From NCBI GenBank assembly GCA_002215645.1, contig NGFI01000012.1, forward strand, positions 62,001 to 126,000: a stretch of 64,000 nt of DNA. Reading direction: 5' to 3'. Position 1 is the first letter of the stretch. Each line of letters begins with the position of its first letter. Shown here one piece after another: positions 39,020 through 47,126 of this stretch. The notes below the pieces were generated by a model that was given only the letters and a program-made list of their open reading frames with translations, had not been told where the DNA came from and did no database searches. Position numbers and translations under genes: made by a program. Origin of the DNA: Gemmatimonadetes bacterium 2013_60CM_65_52. Lineage in GTDB: Bacteria > Gemmatimonadota > Gemmatimonadetes > Gemmatimonadales > Gemmatimonadaceae.

Positions 39020-40072
39020 CTATCGGCGTTGATCCAACGCGTCGGCGCGGCGAAGGAAGTCGCGTAGCTCTCGCACCACTTCCTCGGGCGCCTCCCAGGT
39101 GGGAAAGTGCGCCGCCCCCTTGAAGACGACGACCCGCGCGTTCGGCGTCAGCGCCGCGAACTGCCGTGCCATGACGGAGTCCACTTCGTCGAATTCACCG
39201 ACGGTGAACAGCACGGGTACACGGACCGTGCGCAGCTGCGGCGTGGCATCATAGGTCCGAAGCGTTCCGGTGATCGTCGCCTCGTCCGGACCATGCATGA
39301 AGTTGTAGATACTGTCGTTCGCGAAGCCAGCCATGCTGTCCAGGTCGGCCCGAATGTACCGCCTCAGCACATACGTCTGATAGAAAGTACTGATGGCACG
39401 CTGATAGTCGTCGGACGTGCGGAAACGTTCACGCTGTCCGCGCTGAATGGCGAGCGCCATCGAGTCGGGCAGCGACGCAATGAGCTGGCCCACTCGTTTC
39501 GCGAGCGCCGGATAGCTCAGCGTCGGGCTGGCCAGCGTGAGGCTGGCGACGTGATCCGGATGGCTGTGATAGTACTCGAGCGCGACGAGCGCACCCCAGC
39601 CCTGACCGATCAGGTGCACCTTCTGGTGACGCCGGTGCAGACGGAGCAGTTCGAGATCGCTGACGAAGTTCGGCAGCGCATAGAGCGAGACGTCCAGGAC
39701 CCGCTGCGATTTGCCGCTGCCGAGCTGGTCGTAGCGTATCACGGGCCGTTCGTCGCTCAACGCCTCGAGCGGCTTCTGGGGAAAGCTCGATCCGCCGGGT
39801 CCATCGTGTATGAGAATCACCGGTGTGCCGCGCTGGCCTTCCCCGGACACCTTGTACCAGATCAGGCCATCCGTGACCGAGAGGACACTCTCGCCGGGAG
39901 GCTGCGCACGCTCGGTCTTGTCGGAATCGTCGGAGGGTCGCTCTCCGAGGTAGCCGGATGTCTGCGCCGCGGGAGTGGCGTCTTGATCGGCGTCACTGCC
40001 GTCAGCTCCGTTGCGCTTGGAGCTACACGCGACGAGCGCACAGGCGACGAGCAGAAATGCGGTCTGCCTCAT
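39020..40072 (-). CDS. Lipoprotein of the prolyl-aminopeptidase alpha/beta-hydrolase family with replaced nucleophile
   Basis: The 350-residue protein has a lipobox (LVAC, C16 or C11) and then a proline-iminopeptidase-like domain with HDGPGGSSFP (oxyanion loop), IRYDQLGSGKS, GEFDEVD (acid) and GAAHFPTWE (His). The nucleophile elbow that should read GxSxG is G156-Q-G158-W-G160, so the catalytic serine is glycine (codon GGC, one base from AGC). It may be a binding protein or an inactive copy. The coding frame is otherwise intact. It diverges from the S9 peptidase gene. Confidence 0.85.
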   Translation of the reverse strand: MRQTAFLLVACALVACSSKRNGADGSDADQDATPAAQTSGYLGERPSDDSDKTERAQPPGESVLSVTDGLIWYKVSGEGQRGTPVILIHDGPGGSSFPQKPLEALSDERPVIRYDQLGSGKSQRVLDVSLYALPNFVSDLELLRLHRRHQKVHLIGQGWGALVALEYYHSHPDHVASLTLASPTLSYPALAKRVGQLIASLPDSMALAIQRGQRERFRTSDDYQRAISTFYQTYVLRRYIRADLDSMAGFANDSIYNFMHGPDEATITGTLRTYDATPQLRTVRVPVLFTVGEFDEVDSVMARQFAALTPNARVVVFKGAAHFPTWEAPEEVVRELRDFLRRADALDQRR

Positions 40073-40101
40073 GGGCACACGAGCGAATGCGCGGTGGGGG
40101 G

Positions 40102-40113
40102 TTGGCGCGCCAA
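40102..40113. promoter_or_regulatory. Perfect 12-bp palindrome in a divergent promoter region
   Basis: TTGGCGCGCCAA lies between the divergent hydrolase-like and S9 peptidase genes, 30 bases from the former. It could be an operator for a dimeric regulator. This is inferred from symmetry and position only. Confidence 0.3.
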
Positions 40114-40229
40114 TGGTTCCATCACGGACAATAAGAAGATACGCGTTGCGCGGCCGGTTCGTTACGTCTGGCGAAGGGGATGCCCGTGCCGCAGTCTTGA
40201 GAATTCGACTCTTTCCCTACGGTCTTTCC

Positions 40230-42296
40230 ATGCGCCCCTCGTCTCGTTGCCTCGTCCTGCTTTCCGCGATGGTGCTCTTCGCTCCGTTTGTGCTTCCGGC
40301 GCAGCAATCCTCCGCTGAACGGCGCACGGATCGTCTCGCGCTCGCCGACTACCTCGACTGGGAGGACGTTCAGGACCCGCAAGTGTCTCCGGACGGGCGC
40401 CAGATCGTCTTCACGCGGCGGTGGATCGACAAGATGAACGACCGCTGGGAGTCGTCGCTGTGGATCATGAATGCGGACGGCACGCGCGCGCGTTTTCTCG
40501 TCAAGGGCGCGACTCCGAAATGGTCGCCGGACGGAACGCGTATCGCGTTCACGAATGCGCCGGACGCGACCGGACCAACGGCGGAAAAGGCGCAGATCTT
40601 CGTGCGATGGATGGACGCCGAAGGCGCGGTGACACAGTTGACACGCCTATCGGAGACACCGAGCAATCTCGAGTGGTCGCCCGATGGCAAATGGATCGCG
40701 TTCACCATGCTGGTGCCGGCGCGGGACGACTGGCGCATCGACATGCCGACACCACCAAAAGGGGCCAAGTGGACGGAGGCACCGCGCATCGTCCGGAAGC
40801 TCAACTATCGGGCTGACCGCCAGGGCTTTCTCGAGGACGGCAACACGCACATTTTCGTCCTCTCGGCCGATAACGGCGGTACCCCGCGGCAGATCACCAC
40901 CGGTGCGTTCAATCACGGTGCTCCGCGCTGGATGCCCGACGGGAAGTCGATCGTGTTCAGCGGCCTTCGTGTGAGCGACGCGGAGTACCAGTGGCGCGAA
41001 TCCGACATCTACCGCATCGATCTCGCCTCCGGAGCGATCAAGCAGCTCACCACGCGCCGCGGCCCCGACAACAATCCAACGCCATCGCCCGACGGGAAGT
41101 GGATCGCCTACACGGGCTACGACTCGACGAGCGACACCTGGGTGGACGCGAAGCTCTACCTGATGAGCGCGGACGGCACGGGACACCGCCTGCTCGCGTC
41201 CAAGTGGGATCGCACGCCGAGCAACCTGACGTGGGCGCACGACGGCAGCGGCATCTACTTCGACGCAGAGAGCGCGGGCAACCGCAATCTCTATTTCGTG
41301 CCGCTGAATGGCGACGTGCAGCCCGTCACGCAGGGAAAGCAGGTGCTGACCGTCACGTCCATCAACCCGTCGGGGCTCGCGGCCGGGGTCATGAGCACGG
41401 CAACACATCCCAACGACGTGGTCGCCTTCTCGCTCAAGTCGCCCGGCACCATCCGCTGGCTGACGGAGGTGAACGACGACGTCCTCACCGGCAAGCACCT
41501 CGGCCAGGGCGAAGAGATCTGGGTGACATCCACCGACGGCCTCAGGGTTCAGGGGTGGATCGTGAAGCCCGTGGACTTCGATCCTTCGAAGAAGTACCCG
41601 CTCATCCTCGACATCCACGGCGGGCCGCACTCGATGTACAACGTCGGCTTCAGCTTCGTGCGGCAGGACCAGGCCGCGAACGGGTATGTGTCGCTCTACC
41701 TCAACCCACGTGGCAGCACCGGTTATGGCAGCGCGTTCGGCAATGCAATCAAGAATGCCTATCCCGGCAAGGATTTCGACGACCTGATGGCGGGCGTGGA
41801 CACGGTGCTCGCTCGCGGATACGTGGACTCGCGGAACATGTTCGTCTATGGATGCAGCGGCGGCGGAGTCCTCACCGCGTGGATCGTCGGTCACACGAAC
41901 CGTTTTGCCGCTGCATCGTCCAACTGCCCGGTGATCAACTGGGTGAGCTTTGTCGGCACCACGGACGGCGCGAGCTGGTATCGCAACTTCGAGAAGCTGC
42001 CGTGGGAGGATCCGAGCGAGCATCTGCGCCGGTCGCCGCTGATGTACGTCGGCAACGTCACCACGCCCACCATGTTGATGACGGGCGTGAACGACCTGCG
42101 TACACCGATGGAACAGACGGAACAGTTCTATCGCGCGCTCAAGCTGCGGAAGGTGCCGACGGCGATGATTCGCTTCAATGACGAGTGGCACGGCACGTCG
42201 TCGAAGCCCTCGAACTTTTTGCGGACGCAGCTCTACATGCGGAGCTGGTTCCAGCGGTACGGCAGCAAGACGGAGAAGGTCGCAGTCGTGCCGTGA
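40230..42296 (+). CDS. Secreted S9 family (prolyl oligopeptidase/acylaminoacyl-peptidase-like) peptidase
   Basis: This 688-residue protein starts with a signal peptide (MRPSSRCLVLLSAMVLFAPF, cleaved near LPAQ). A beta-propeller built of TolB/WD40-like repeats follows (repeated WSPDGKWIAFT patterns). The C-terminal alpha/beta hydrolase domain has nucleophile S543 (YGCSGGG), an acid in GVNDLRTP and a histidine in DEWHGTSS. Such enzymes cleave short peptides after proline or release N-acylated residues. The periplasm is the likely location. Cysteine before the nucleophile is uncommon but seen in S9C members. Confidence 0.94.
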   Translation: MRPSSRCLVLLSAMVLFAPFVLPAQQSSAERRTDRLALADYLDWEDVQDPQVSPDGRQIVFTRRWIDKMNDRWESSLWIMNADGTRARFLVKGATPKWSPDGTRIAFTNAPDATGPTAEKAQIFVRWMDAEGAVTQLTRLSETPSNLEWSPDGKWIAFTMLVPARDDWRIDMPTPPKGAKWTEAPRIVRKLNYRADRQGFLEDGNTHIFVLSADNGGTPRQITTGAFNHGAPRWMPDGKSIVFSGLRVSDAEYQWRESDIYRIDLASGAIKQLTTRRGPDNNPTPSPDGKWIAYTGYDSTSDTWVDAKLYLMSADGTGHRLLASKWDRTPSNLTWAHDGSGIYFDAESAGNRNLYFVPLNGDVQPVTQGKQVLTVTSINPSGLAAGVMSTATHPNDVVAFSLKSPGTIRWLTEVNDDVLTGKHLGQGEEIWVTSTDGLRVQGWIVKPVDFDPSKKYPLILDIHGGPHSMYNVGFSFVRQDQAANGYVSLYLNPRGSTGYGSAFGNAIKNAYPGKDFDDLMAGVDTVLARGYVDSRNMFVYGCSGGGVLTAWIVGHTNRFAAASSNCPVINWVSFVGTTDGASWYRNFEKLPWEDPSEHLRRSPLMYVGNVTTPTMLMTGVNDLRTPMEQTEQFYRALKLRKVPTAMIRFNDEWHGTSSKPSNFLRTQLYMRSWFQRYGSKTEKVAVVP

Positions 42297-42323
42297 TAGG
42301 GCTGCCGGCGAGCGACCGCGCGA

Positions 42324-42821
42324 TTACGGATGGGAGTGCAAATCGTGTCCGGGCGCGCGGTGCTCGCCCCGCTGGAATGCGAGAAACTCGTGTACCGCAT
42401 GAACCGCAGCCGAGTCAGTGGTCGTGATCCGGAGCGCGCCGCCACGTGGCAGCTCGCTGACGTCGTATCGGATGACCGCTCGCTTCGCCGCCATCAGGGC
42501 CGTGCCCGGCACTGCCGTCAGGTGCACGAACGCGGGCGTTCGGAAGTCGGCGTTCTCGAATGCGCGAGCGATGTCGCGCAGATGCCCGCGAATCGTGAGC
42601 GTGCCTGCGGAATCATCGTGGTCGCGCCGGAGCTCGATCCGACCTCCGTCCGCCAAGTCGTCGAAGCGGTGGACGGACGTATACTGGTCCACACCCATCG
42701 CAATCGCACCGCGCTTCTGCATTCCTGCGAAGCTCGTGTCCTGCGCGTGAACCAACTGTGAGGTTGCGACCACGCCGCCGGCCGCGACATAGAGAAGGTG
42801 CTTCAGAGAGGGGCAGTACAT
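42324..42821 (-). CDS. Small secreted protein of unknown function
   Basis: The ATG at 42821 (GAGG eight bases upstream) opens a signal peptide (MYCPSLKHLLYVAAGGVVAT, cleavage near VHAQ). The 140-residue mature part contains MGVDQYTSVHRFDDL, a long mixed region (RIELRRDHDDSAGTLTIRGHLRDIARAF) and a His-rich tail (AVHEFLAFQRGEH...HDLHSHP) that could bind metal. I do not recognise a named family. It diverges from a Crp/Fnr gene across a gap of under 50 bases, so that regulator may control it. Confidence 0.75.
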   Translation of the reverse strand: MYCPSLKHLLYVAAGGVVATSQLVHAQDTSFAGMQKRGAIAMGVDQYTSVHRFDDLADGGRIELRRDHDDSAGTLTIRGHLRDIARAFENADFRTPAFVHLTAVPGTALMAAKRAVIRYDVSELPRGGALRITTTDSAAVHAVHEFLAFQRGEHRAPGHDLHSHP

Positions 42822-42869
42822 GACGTGTGCCTCGCAATGGGTGAGCGGTGACTGCTGTCTCGAGCATAC

Positions 42870-43577
42870 GTGACGCGCACCGGCCACACAGGGACAAAAG
42901 TCTCTCGACCGGTGTCGAAAGGCGACCACCATCCATGGCCGCTGGCGGAGCTTCCCGCCCAAACGCGCCGTGCGCTCCTCGCCTCCGCTACACAGCGGTC
43001 CTTCCACACAGACGAGGTGCTCTACCTTGCCGGGCAGGAAGCGCTGTCGCTGTACCTCGTGCTCGAGGGGCGCGTGCGTCTGCTGCGCGGACACACCGGA
43101 CGTCCACTGCACATCCACGATGAGATCGCCGGCGGCGCACTCGGCGAAGTCCCGCTGTTCGAGGGCACGACCTATCCCGCGACGGCCGTCGCCGCGGAAC
43201 CGACACGCTGTCTGGTGCTGCAACGCGATGCCATTCTCGAGGCGGTACAGCGGCATCCCGAGCTCGCCCTCGCGATTCTCGCGCGACTCTCGGGCCGCAT
43301 TCGCCTGCTCGTGGACAGGCTGGACCGTAGTGCCACGCGCTCCGTTCGCTCACGACTCGCCGATCTCGTCGCGTCCCGCAGCAAAGCCGCAAACGGGCGA
43401 TCGTTCACGCTGGGCGCAACCCAGCAACAGGCCGCCGAGGAGATCGGCACCGTGCGGGAGCTTGTCGTGCGAGGACTGAAAGCCCTGCGTGACGATGGTG
43501 TCATCGAAGCACGGGGCGGCGGACGCTACGTCGTTCGAGATTCAGCCCGCCTGCGGCGAATCGCTGAAGAAAGCTGA
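42870..43577 (+). CDS. Crp/Fnr family transcriptional regulator
   Basis: The protein has an N-terminal cyclic-nucleotide-binding-type beta-roll (about 25-140, DEVLYLAGQEALSLYLVLEGRVRLL) and a C-terminal winged helix (FTLGATQQQAAEEIGTVRELVVRGLKALRDDGVI). The four cysteines of oxygen-sensing FNR are absent, and so is a clear cAMP-binding arginine motif. The ligand is therefore unknown. The start is uncertain: GTG at 42870 or a GTG 45 bases later. The divergent secreted-protein gene is a likely target. Confidence 0.9.
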   Translation: MTRTGHTGTKVSRPVSKGDHHPWPLAELPAQTRRALLASATQRSFHTDEVLYLAGQEALSLYLVLEGRVRLLRGHTGRPLHIHDEIAGGALGEVPLFEGTTYPATAVAAEPTRCLVLQRDAILEAVQRHPELALAILARLSGRIRLLVDRLDRSATRSVRSRLADLVASRSKAANGRSFTLGATQQQAAEEIGTVRELVVRGLKALRDDGVIEARGGGRYVVRDSARLRRIAEES

Positions 43578-43642
43578 CGCTTCCTCGCACTGTAGAAGAG
43601 CCTTCCCCGCTGGCTCGGGCTTGGAACGCACGATACGTTCGA

Positions 43643-46504
43643 ATGAATTCCACACGGACCAGGATGACTTCTCGCCGCGATTTTCTCGTCCGCGCCGGTC
43701 AGGCTGCCGCCGCCATCTCGCTCTCGTCACCCGCGCTGAGCCGCATCCTCGACTCGGCTGCCTACGCGGACTCGAACGGGCTCGTGCGATCCGCCGCGCC
43801 GCTCGACGTCACGCCAATCACGAGCGGAATGCGGTGGCGTACGCTGGGACCCTTCCGGGGAGGACGCACCGCATCGGCCACCGGCGTTCCCGGCCGGCCG
43901 AATGAGTTCTACTTCGGTGCCGTCAACGGCGGTGTATGGAAGTCCATCGACGGCGGCAGAACGTGGCTGCCGATCTTCGACTCGCAGCCTGTCGCGTCCA
44001 TCGGCGCGATTGCCGTTGCGCCGTCCGCGCCGGATACGATCTACGTCGGCAGCGGGGAGAGCACGCTGCGCGACTCGAACGGCTATGGCAACGGCGTCTA
44101 CAAGAGCACGGATGCAGGCCGCACGTGGACGCACATCGGACTCTCCGACACACAGCACATCGGCAAGATCGCCGTAGATCCGCGCGATCCCAACGTGCTG
44201 TACGTCGCCGCCATCGGTCATCTCTATGCACCGAGCTCGGAGCGGGGCGTGTACAAATCCACCGATGGTGGGCGTACGTGGCGTCATGTGCTCAACAAGG
44301 GCATGGACGTCGGCGCCGTCGAAGTCGTCATCGATCCGACCAATTCGCAGACGGTGTACGCGGGGCTGTGGAACACCCGCCGTCCGCCGTGGTTCACGTA
44401 TGCGCCCACGAACGGGCCGGGCGGAGGCATCTACAAATCCACCGATGGCGGCGCCAATTGGGTCCAGCTCAAGAACGGTCTGCCGCCCGAGGGAATCGGG
44501 CGTACGGGCATTGCCGTAGCACCGAGCAACCCGCAGCGCATCTACGCGGTGGTGGACTGCCTCGTGCCCGATCCGTCCGCACCAGCAGCTACACCGGCGG
44601 CGCCGTTGCGACCGGGCGTCGCTGCGCCTGGGCAGGGAGGCGTGTTTCGCTCGGACGATGGCGGCTCGTCGTGGACGAAGCTGTCCGGCGACACCGCTCT
44701 CTGGGGGCGCGGTTGGTATTTCGAGAAGGTCACCGTCGATCCGCGCAACGCGGACATCGTCTATGTGCCGAACGTCGCCGTGAACCGCTCGAAGGACGGC
44801 GGACGCACGTGGGTCGCGCTGCGTGGCTCGCCCGGAGGAGACGATTACCATCAGGCGTGGATCTCGCCCGACGATCCGAACACGATGATCGTCGCGAGCG
44901 ATCAGGGGGCGGTCGTCACGCGAAATGCTACGGCGGACGATCCGCGAACCGTGACCTGGAGCTCATGGCTCAATCAGGCCACGGCACAGCTCTATCACAT
45001 TTCGGTGGACTATCGCCGTCCCTATTGGGTGACCGGCGCCCAGCAGGACAGTGGCGCCGTGGCCGTTCGCTCGCGCGGAAAGTTCGGCGAGATCTCCACG
45101 CGCGACTGGGAGCCGATCGCTCCGGGTGGTGAGAGCGGCTACACCGCGGGAGATCGTCTCAACCCAGGTATCGTATTTGGTGGAACGGGACAGCGCTTCG
45201 ATCTGGAGACGAATACGGCGGTGCGCGGCACGAGCAGCCCGACGAAACAAGCCGAGGACCGCGCCGACTGGACGCAGCCGCTCGTGATTTCCGGTGCCGA
45301 TCCGAGAGCGATGTACTACGCGAGCCAGTTCGTGTACAAGACCACGGACGCCGCGAAAACATGGAGGAAGATCAGCCCGGACCTCACGCGTCGGGAGGTC
45401 GTCATCCCCGCGACGCTCGACGCTGCTGCGGCGAACCAGGTGGATCGCAACGGAAAGAACGGCGTCGTCTACGCGATTGCGCCATCTCCACTGCGCGCGC
45501 CACTGCTCTGGATCGGAACGGATGACGGCCTGATCCAGCTTTCGCCCGACGATGGGGCGAGCTGGGAGAACGTGACGCCGGCTGCGATCACGTCGTGGAG
45601 CCGCATCACCAGCGTCGAGGCCTCACACTTCGACGCGGCCACGGCGTACGCCAGCGTGGATCGCCATCAGCTGCAGGACTATGAGCCGTACGTGTACAGG
45701 ACGCGCGACATGGGAAAGAGCTGGCAGAAAATCACGGCCGGCCTTCCGCAGAGCGTCTACGTCCACGTCATCAAGGAAGATCCGATGCGCCGCGGCCTGC
45801 TCGTGGCCGGCACGGAGCGCGGCGCTTTTGTCTCGATGGACGACGGCGACAATTGGCAGCCTCTCCAGCTCAATCTGCCGGTGACGTCGGTGCGCGACTT
45901 TCAGTTCCACGAAGCGGATCTCGTGGTGGGTACGCATGGGCGCGGCATCTGGGTGATCGACGACATCAGTCCGCTGCGGCAGCTGACGGAGGACGTCCTG
46001 CTCTCCGCGGCGCATCTCTTCAAGCCGGCAACCGCCGTCAACTGGGAGCAGAGCAGCGACAATGGGACGCCGCTGCAAAAGGATGAACCGCAGGCGGAAA
46101 ATCCGCCGGTTGGCGCGGTCGTCGATTTCTACCTGCGATCACCCTCGTCGGTGCCGGTCACGCTCGAGATTCTTGGCGAAGGTGGTCGAGTGCTGCACAC
46201 GTTCTCCACGGATCCGGCGCGGCAAGAGCCACAGACGGGGCGTCGAGGCGCCGGCGCACGGAGCGGCGGCATTCCGAGCGTTTCCCCGCTCTGGATTACA
46301 CAGCAGGAAGTGCTCACCGCGGGCCACGGACTGCACCGCGTCCACTGGAATCCGGTTACACCAACGACGGGCGCCCAGGGAATCGACGGTGGTCCTCGCA
46401 GTGGCGGCGAGCCGCTGGCCGGAACGTTCACAGTACGGCTCTCAGCGAACGGGCAGTACTATGCGCAGACGTTCACGGTGCTGCCGGATCCGCGAGTGCG
46501 TTAA
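43643..46504 (+). CDS. Tat-exported VPS10/sortilin-like BNR-repeat protein
   Basis: This 953-residue protein has a twin-arginine signal (SRRDFLVRAGQAAAAISLS). Two beta-propeller halves follow, built of BNR/Asp-box repeats of the SxDGGxxW type (SIDGGRTW, STDAGRTW, STDGGRTW, STDGGANW, SDDGGSSW, SKDGGRTW). The C-terminal region has an Ig-like fold. Such proteins are often annotated as sialidase-like or as glycosyl hydrolases, but no catalytic residues can be claimed here. In related phyla they are abundant secreted proteins of unclear function. Either Met1 or Met8 may be the start. Confidence 0.9.
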   Translation: MNSTRTRMTSRRDFLVRAGQAAAAISLSSPALSRILDSAAYADSNGLVRSAAPLDVTPITSGMRWRTLGPFRGGRTASATGVPGRPNEFYFGAVNGGVWKSIDGGRTWLPIFDSQPVASIGAIAVAPSAPDTIYVGSGESTLRDSNGYGNGVYKSTDAGRTWTHIGLSDTQHIGKIAVDPRDPNVLYVAAIGHLYAPSSERGVYKSTDGGRTWRHVLNKGMDVGAVEVVIDPTNSQTVYAGLWNTRRPPWFTYAPTNGPGGGIYKSTDGGANWVQLKNGLPPEGIGRTGIAVAPSNPQRIYAVVDCLVPDPSAPAATPAAPLRPGVAAPGQGGVFRSDDGGSSWTKLSGDTALWGRGWYFEKVTVDPRNADIVYVPNVAVNRSKDGGRTWVALRGSPGGDDYHQAWISPDDPNTMIVASDQGAVVTRNATADDPRTVTWSSWLNQATAQLYHISVDYRRPYWVTGAQQDSGAVAVRSRGKFGEISTRDWEPIAPGGESGYTAGDRLNPGIVFGGTGQRFDLETNTAVRGTSSPTKQAEDRADWTQPLVISGADPRAMYYASQFVYKTTDAAKTWRKISPDLTRREVVIPATLDAAAANQVDRNGKNGVVYAIAPSPLRAPLLWIGTDDGLIQLSPDDGASWENVTPAAITSWSRITSVEASHFDAATAYASVDRHQLQDYEPYVYRTRDMGKSWQKITAGLPQSVYVHVIKEDPMRRGLLVAGTERGAFVSMDDGDNWQPLQLNLPVTSVRDFQFHEADLVVGTHGRGIWVIDDISPLRQLTEDVLLSAAHLFKPATAVNWEQSSDNGTPLQKDEPQAENPPVGAVVDFYLRSPSSVPVTLEILGEGGRVLHTFSTDPARQEPQTGRRGAGARSGGIPSVSPLWITQQEVLTAGHGLHRVHWNPVTPTTGAQGIDGGPRSGGEPLAGTFTVRLSANGQYYAQTFTVLPDPRVR

Positions 46505-46549
46505 ACGGCGAGCACAGCTATCGAGATACCGCAACTACAGAGAACAGCA

Positions 46550-46633
46550 ACAGCTCATTAGCCACAGAGACACAGAGCCCACAGAGACACTACAAAAATA
46601 GATATCTGTAGTTCTCTGTGGCTCATGAGCTGT
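46550..46633. repeat. Long inverted repeat (REP-like hairpin) between convergent genes
   Basis: The arms 46550-46570 and 46613-46633 pair at 20 of 21 positions. The 42-base loop contains further ACAGAG-type short repeats. It is AT-richer than its surroundings and sits between the ends of the BNR-protein gene and the transglutaminase-like gene. It may act as a bidirectional terminator or belong to a dispersed palindromic repeat family. The rest of the 46505-46705 gap shows nothing recognisable. Confidence 0.65.
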
Positions 46634-46705
46634 GCGGCATAGTTAAGACTGTAATGCGATTCTCGAATGGTGAAGTGGCTGAACACCTTGCCTAACGCAC
46701 AAACT

Positions 46706-47119
46706 CTACAAATGAATGGACGCAGGAGCCAGCACCTCATACGGCTCATCGCCCCGCGTCGACGCGCATGGAACGCCGACACACTCGACCCACGCGTGTG
46801 CGTCGAGCACACCATTTTCCACCGCTCGCGCGCCGATCACCACGCGAGCCGGAAATCCAAGCTCACGCAACACCGTACACTCCGTGACGCTGCGGTAGAG
46901 ACACGTCACCCGCCACCGATCATTCGACAGCCGGCGCAGGCGGTCGAGCCGCCCAAGCACACGATGCGCCAGGCGCACGGTCCGCTCGGCGTCGGCAGGG
47001 CTTGCCCGATGTGCACCGACGTCGGGCTCGACCAGCAATTGCGGCAGCTCCCTGCGAATGCGGCGGGGGGCTGTGAGAACGGCGCGGACCGCGAGACGCA
47101 GACGAGCGAGTCGTGTCAA
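46706..47119 (-). CDS. Lasso-peptide B2-like transglutaminase-fold protein
   Basis: This product of about 137 residues ends with the signature of PF13471-type (Transglut_core3) B2 proteins: CLYRSVTECTVLRELGFPARVVIG with candidate nucleophile C73, and DAHAWVE with H108. In lasso peptide pathways this cysteine-protease domain cleaves the leader peptide. No precursor peptide, RRE (B1) protein or asparagine-synthase-like cyclase is visible nearby, so it is an orphan. The TTG start at 47119 is my best choice because the frame cannot extend without overlapping the aminotransferase gene, 7 bases upstream. An alternative start inside is possible. Confidence 0.75.
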   Translation of the reverse strand: MTRLARLRLAVRAVLTAPRRIRRELPQLLVEPDVGAHRASPADAERTVRLAHRVLGRLDRLRRLSNDRWRVTCLYRSVTECTVLRELGFPARVVIGARAVENGVLDAHAWVECVGVPCASTRGDEPYEVLAPASIHL

Positions 47120-47126
47120 CTGCGAC

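Noticed and set aside
40647-42191. 514-codon frame antisense to the S9 peptidase
   Set aside because: The sense strand encodes a complete secreted peptidase with its catalytic triad; the antisense frame has no recognisable domain.
46558-46815. 85-codon minus-strand frame as a possible lasso precursor next to the B2-like gene
   Set aside because: It overlaps the end of the B2-like gene and the palindromic repeat, and has no leader/core pattern or ribosome site.
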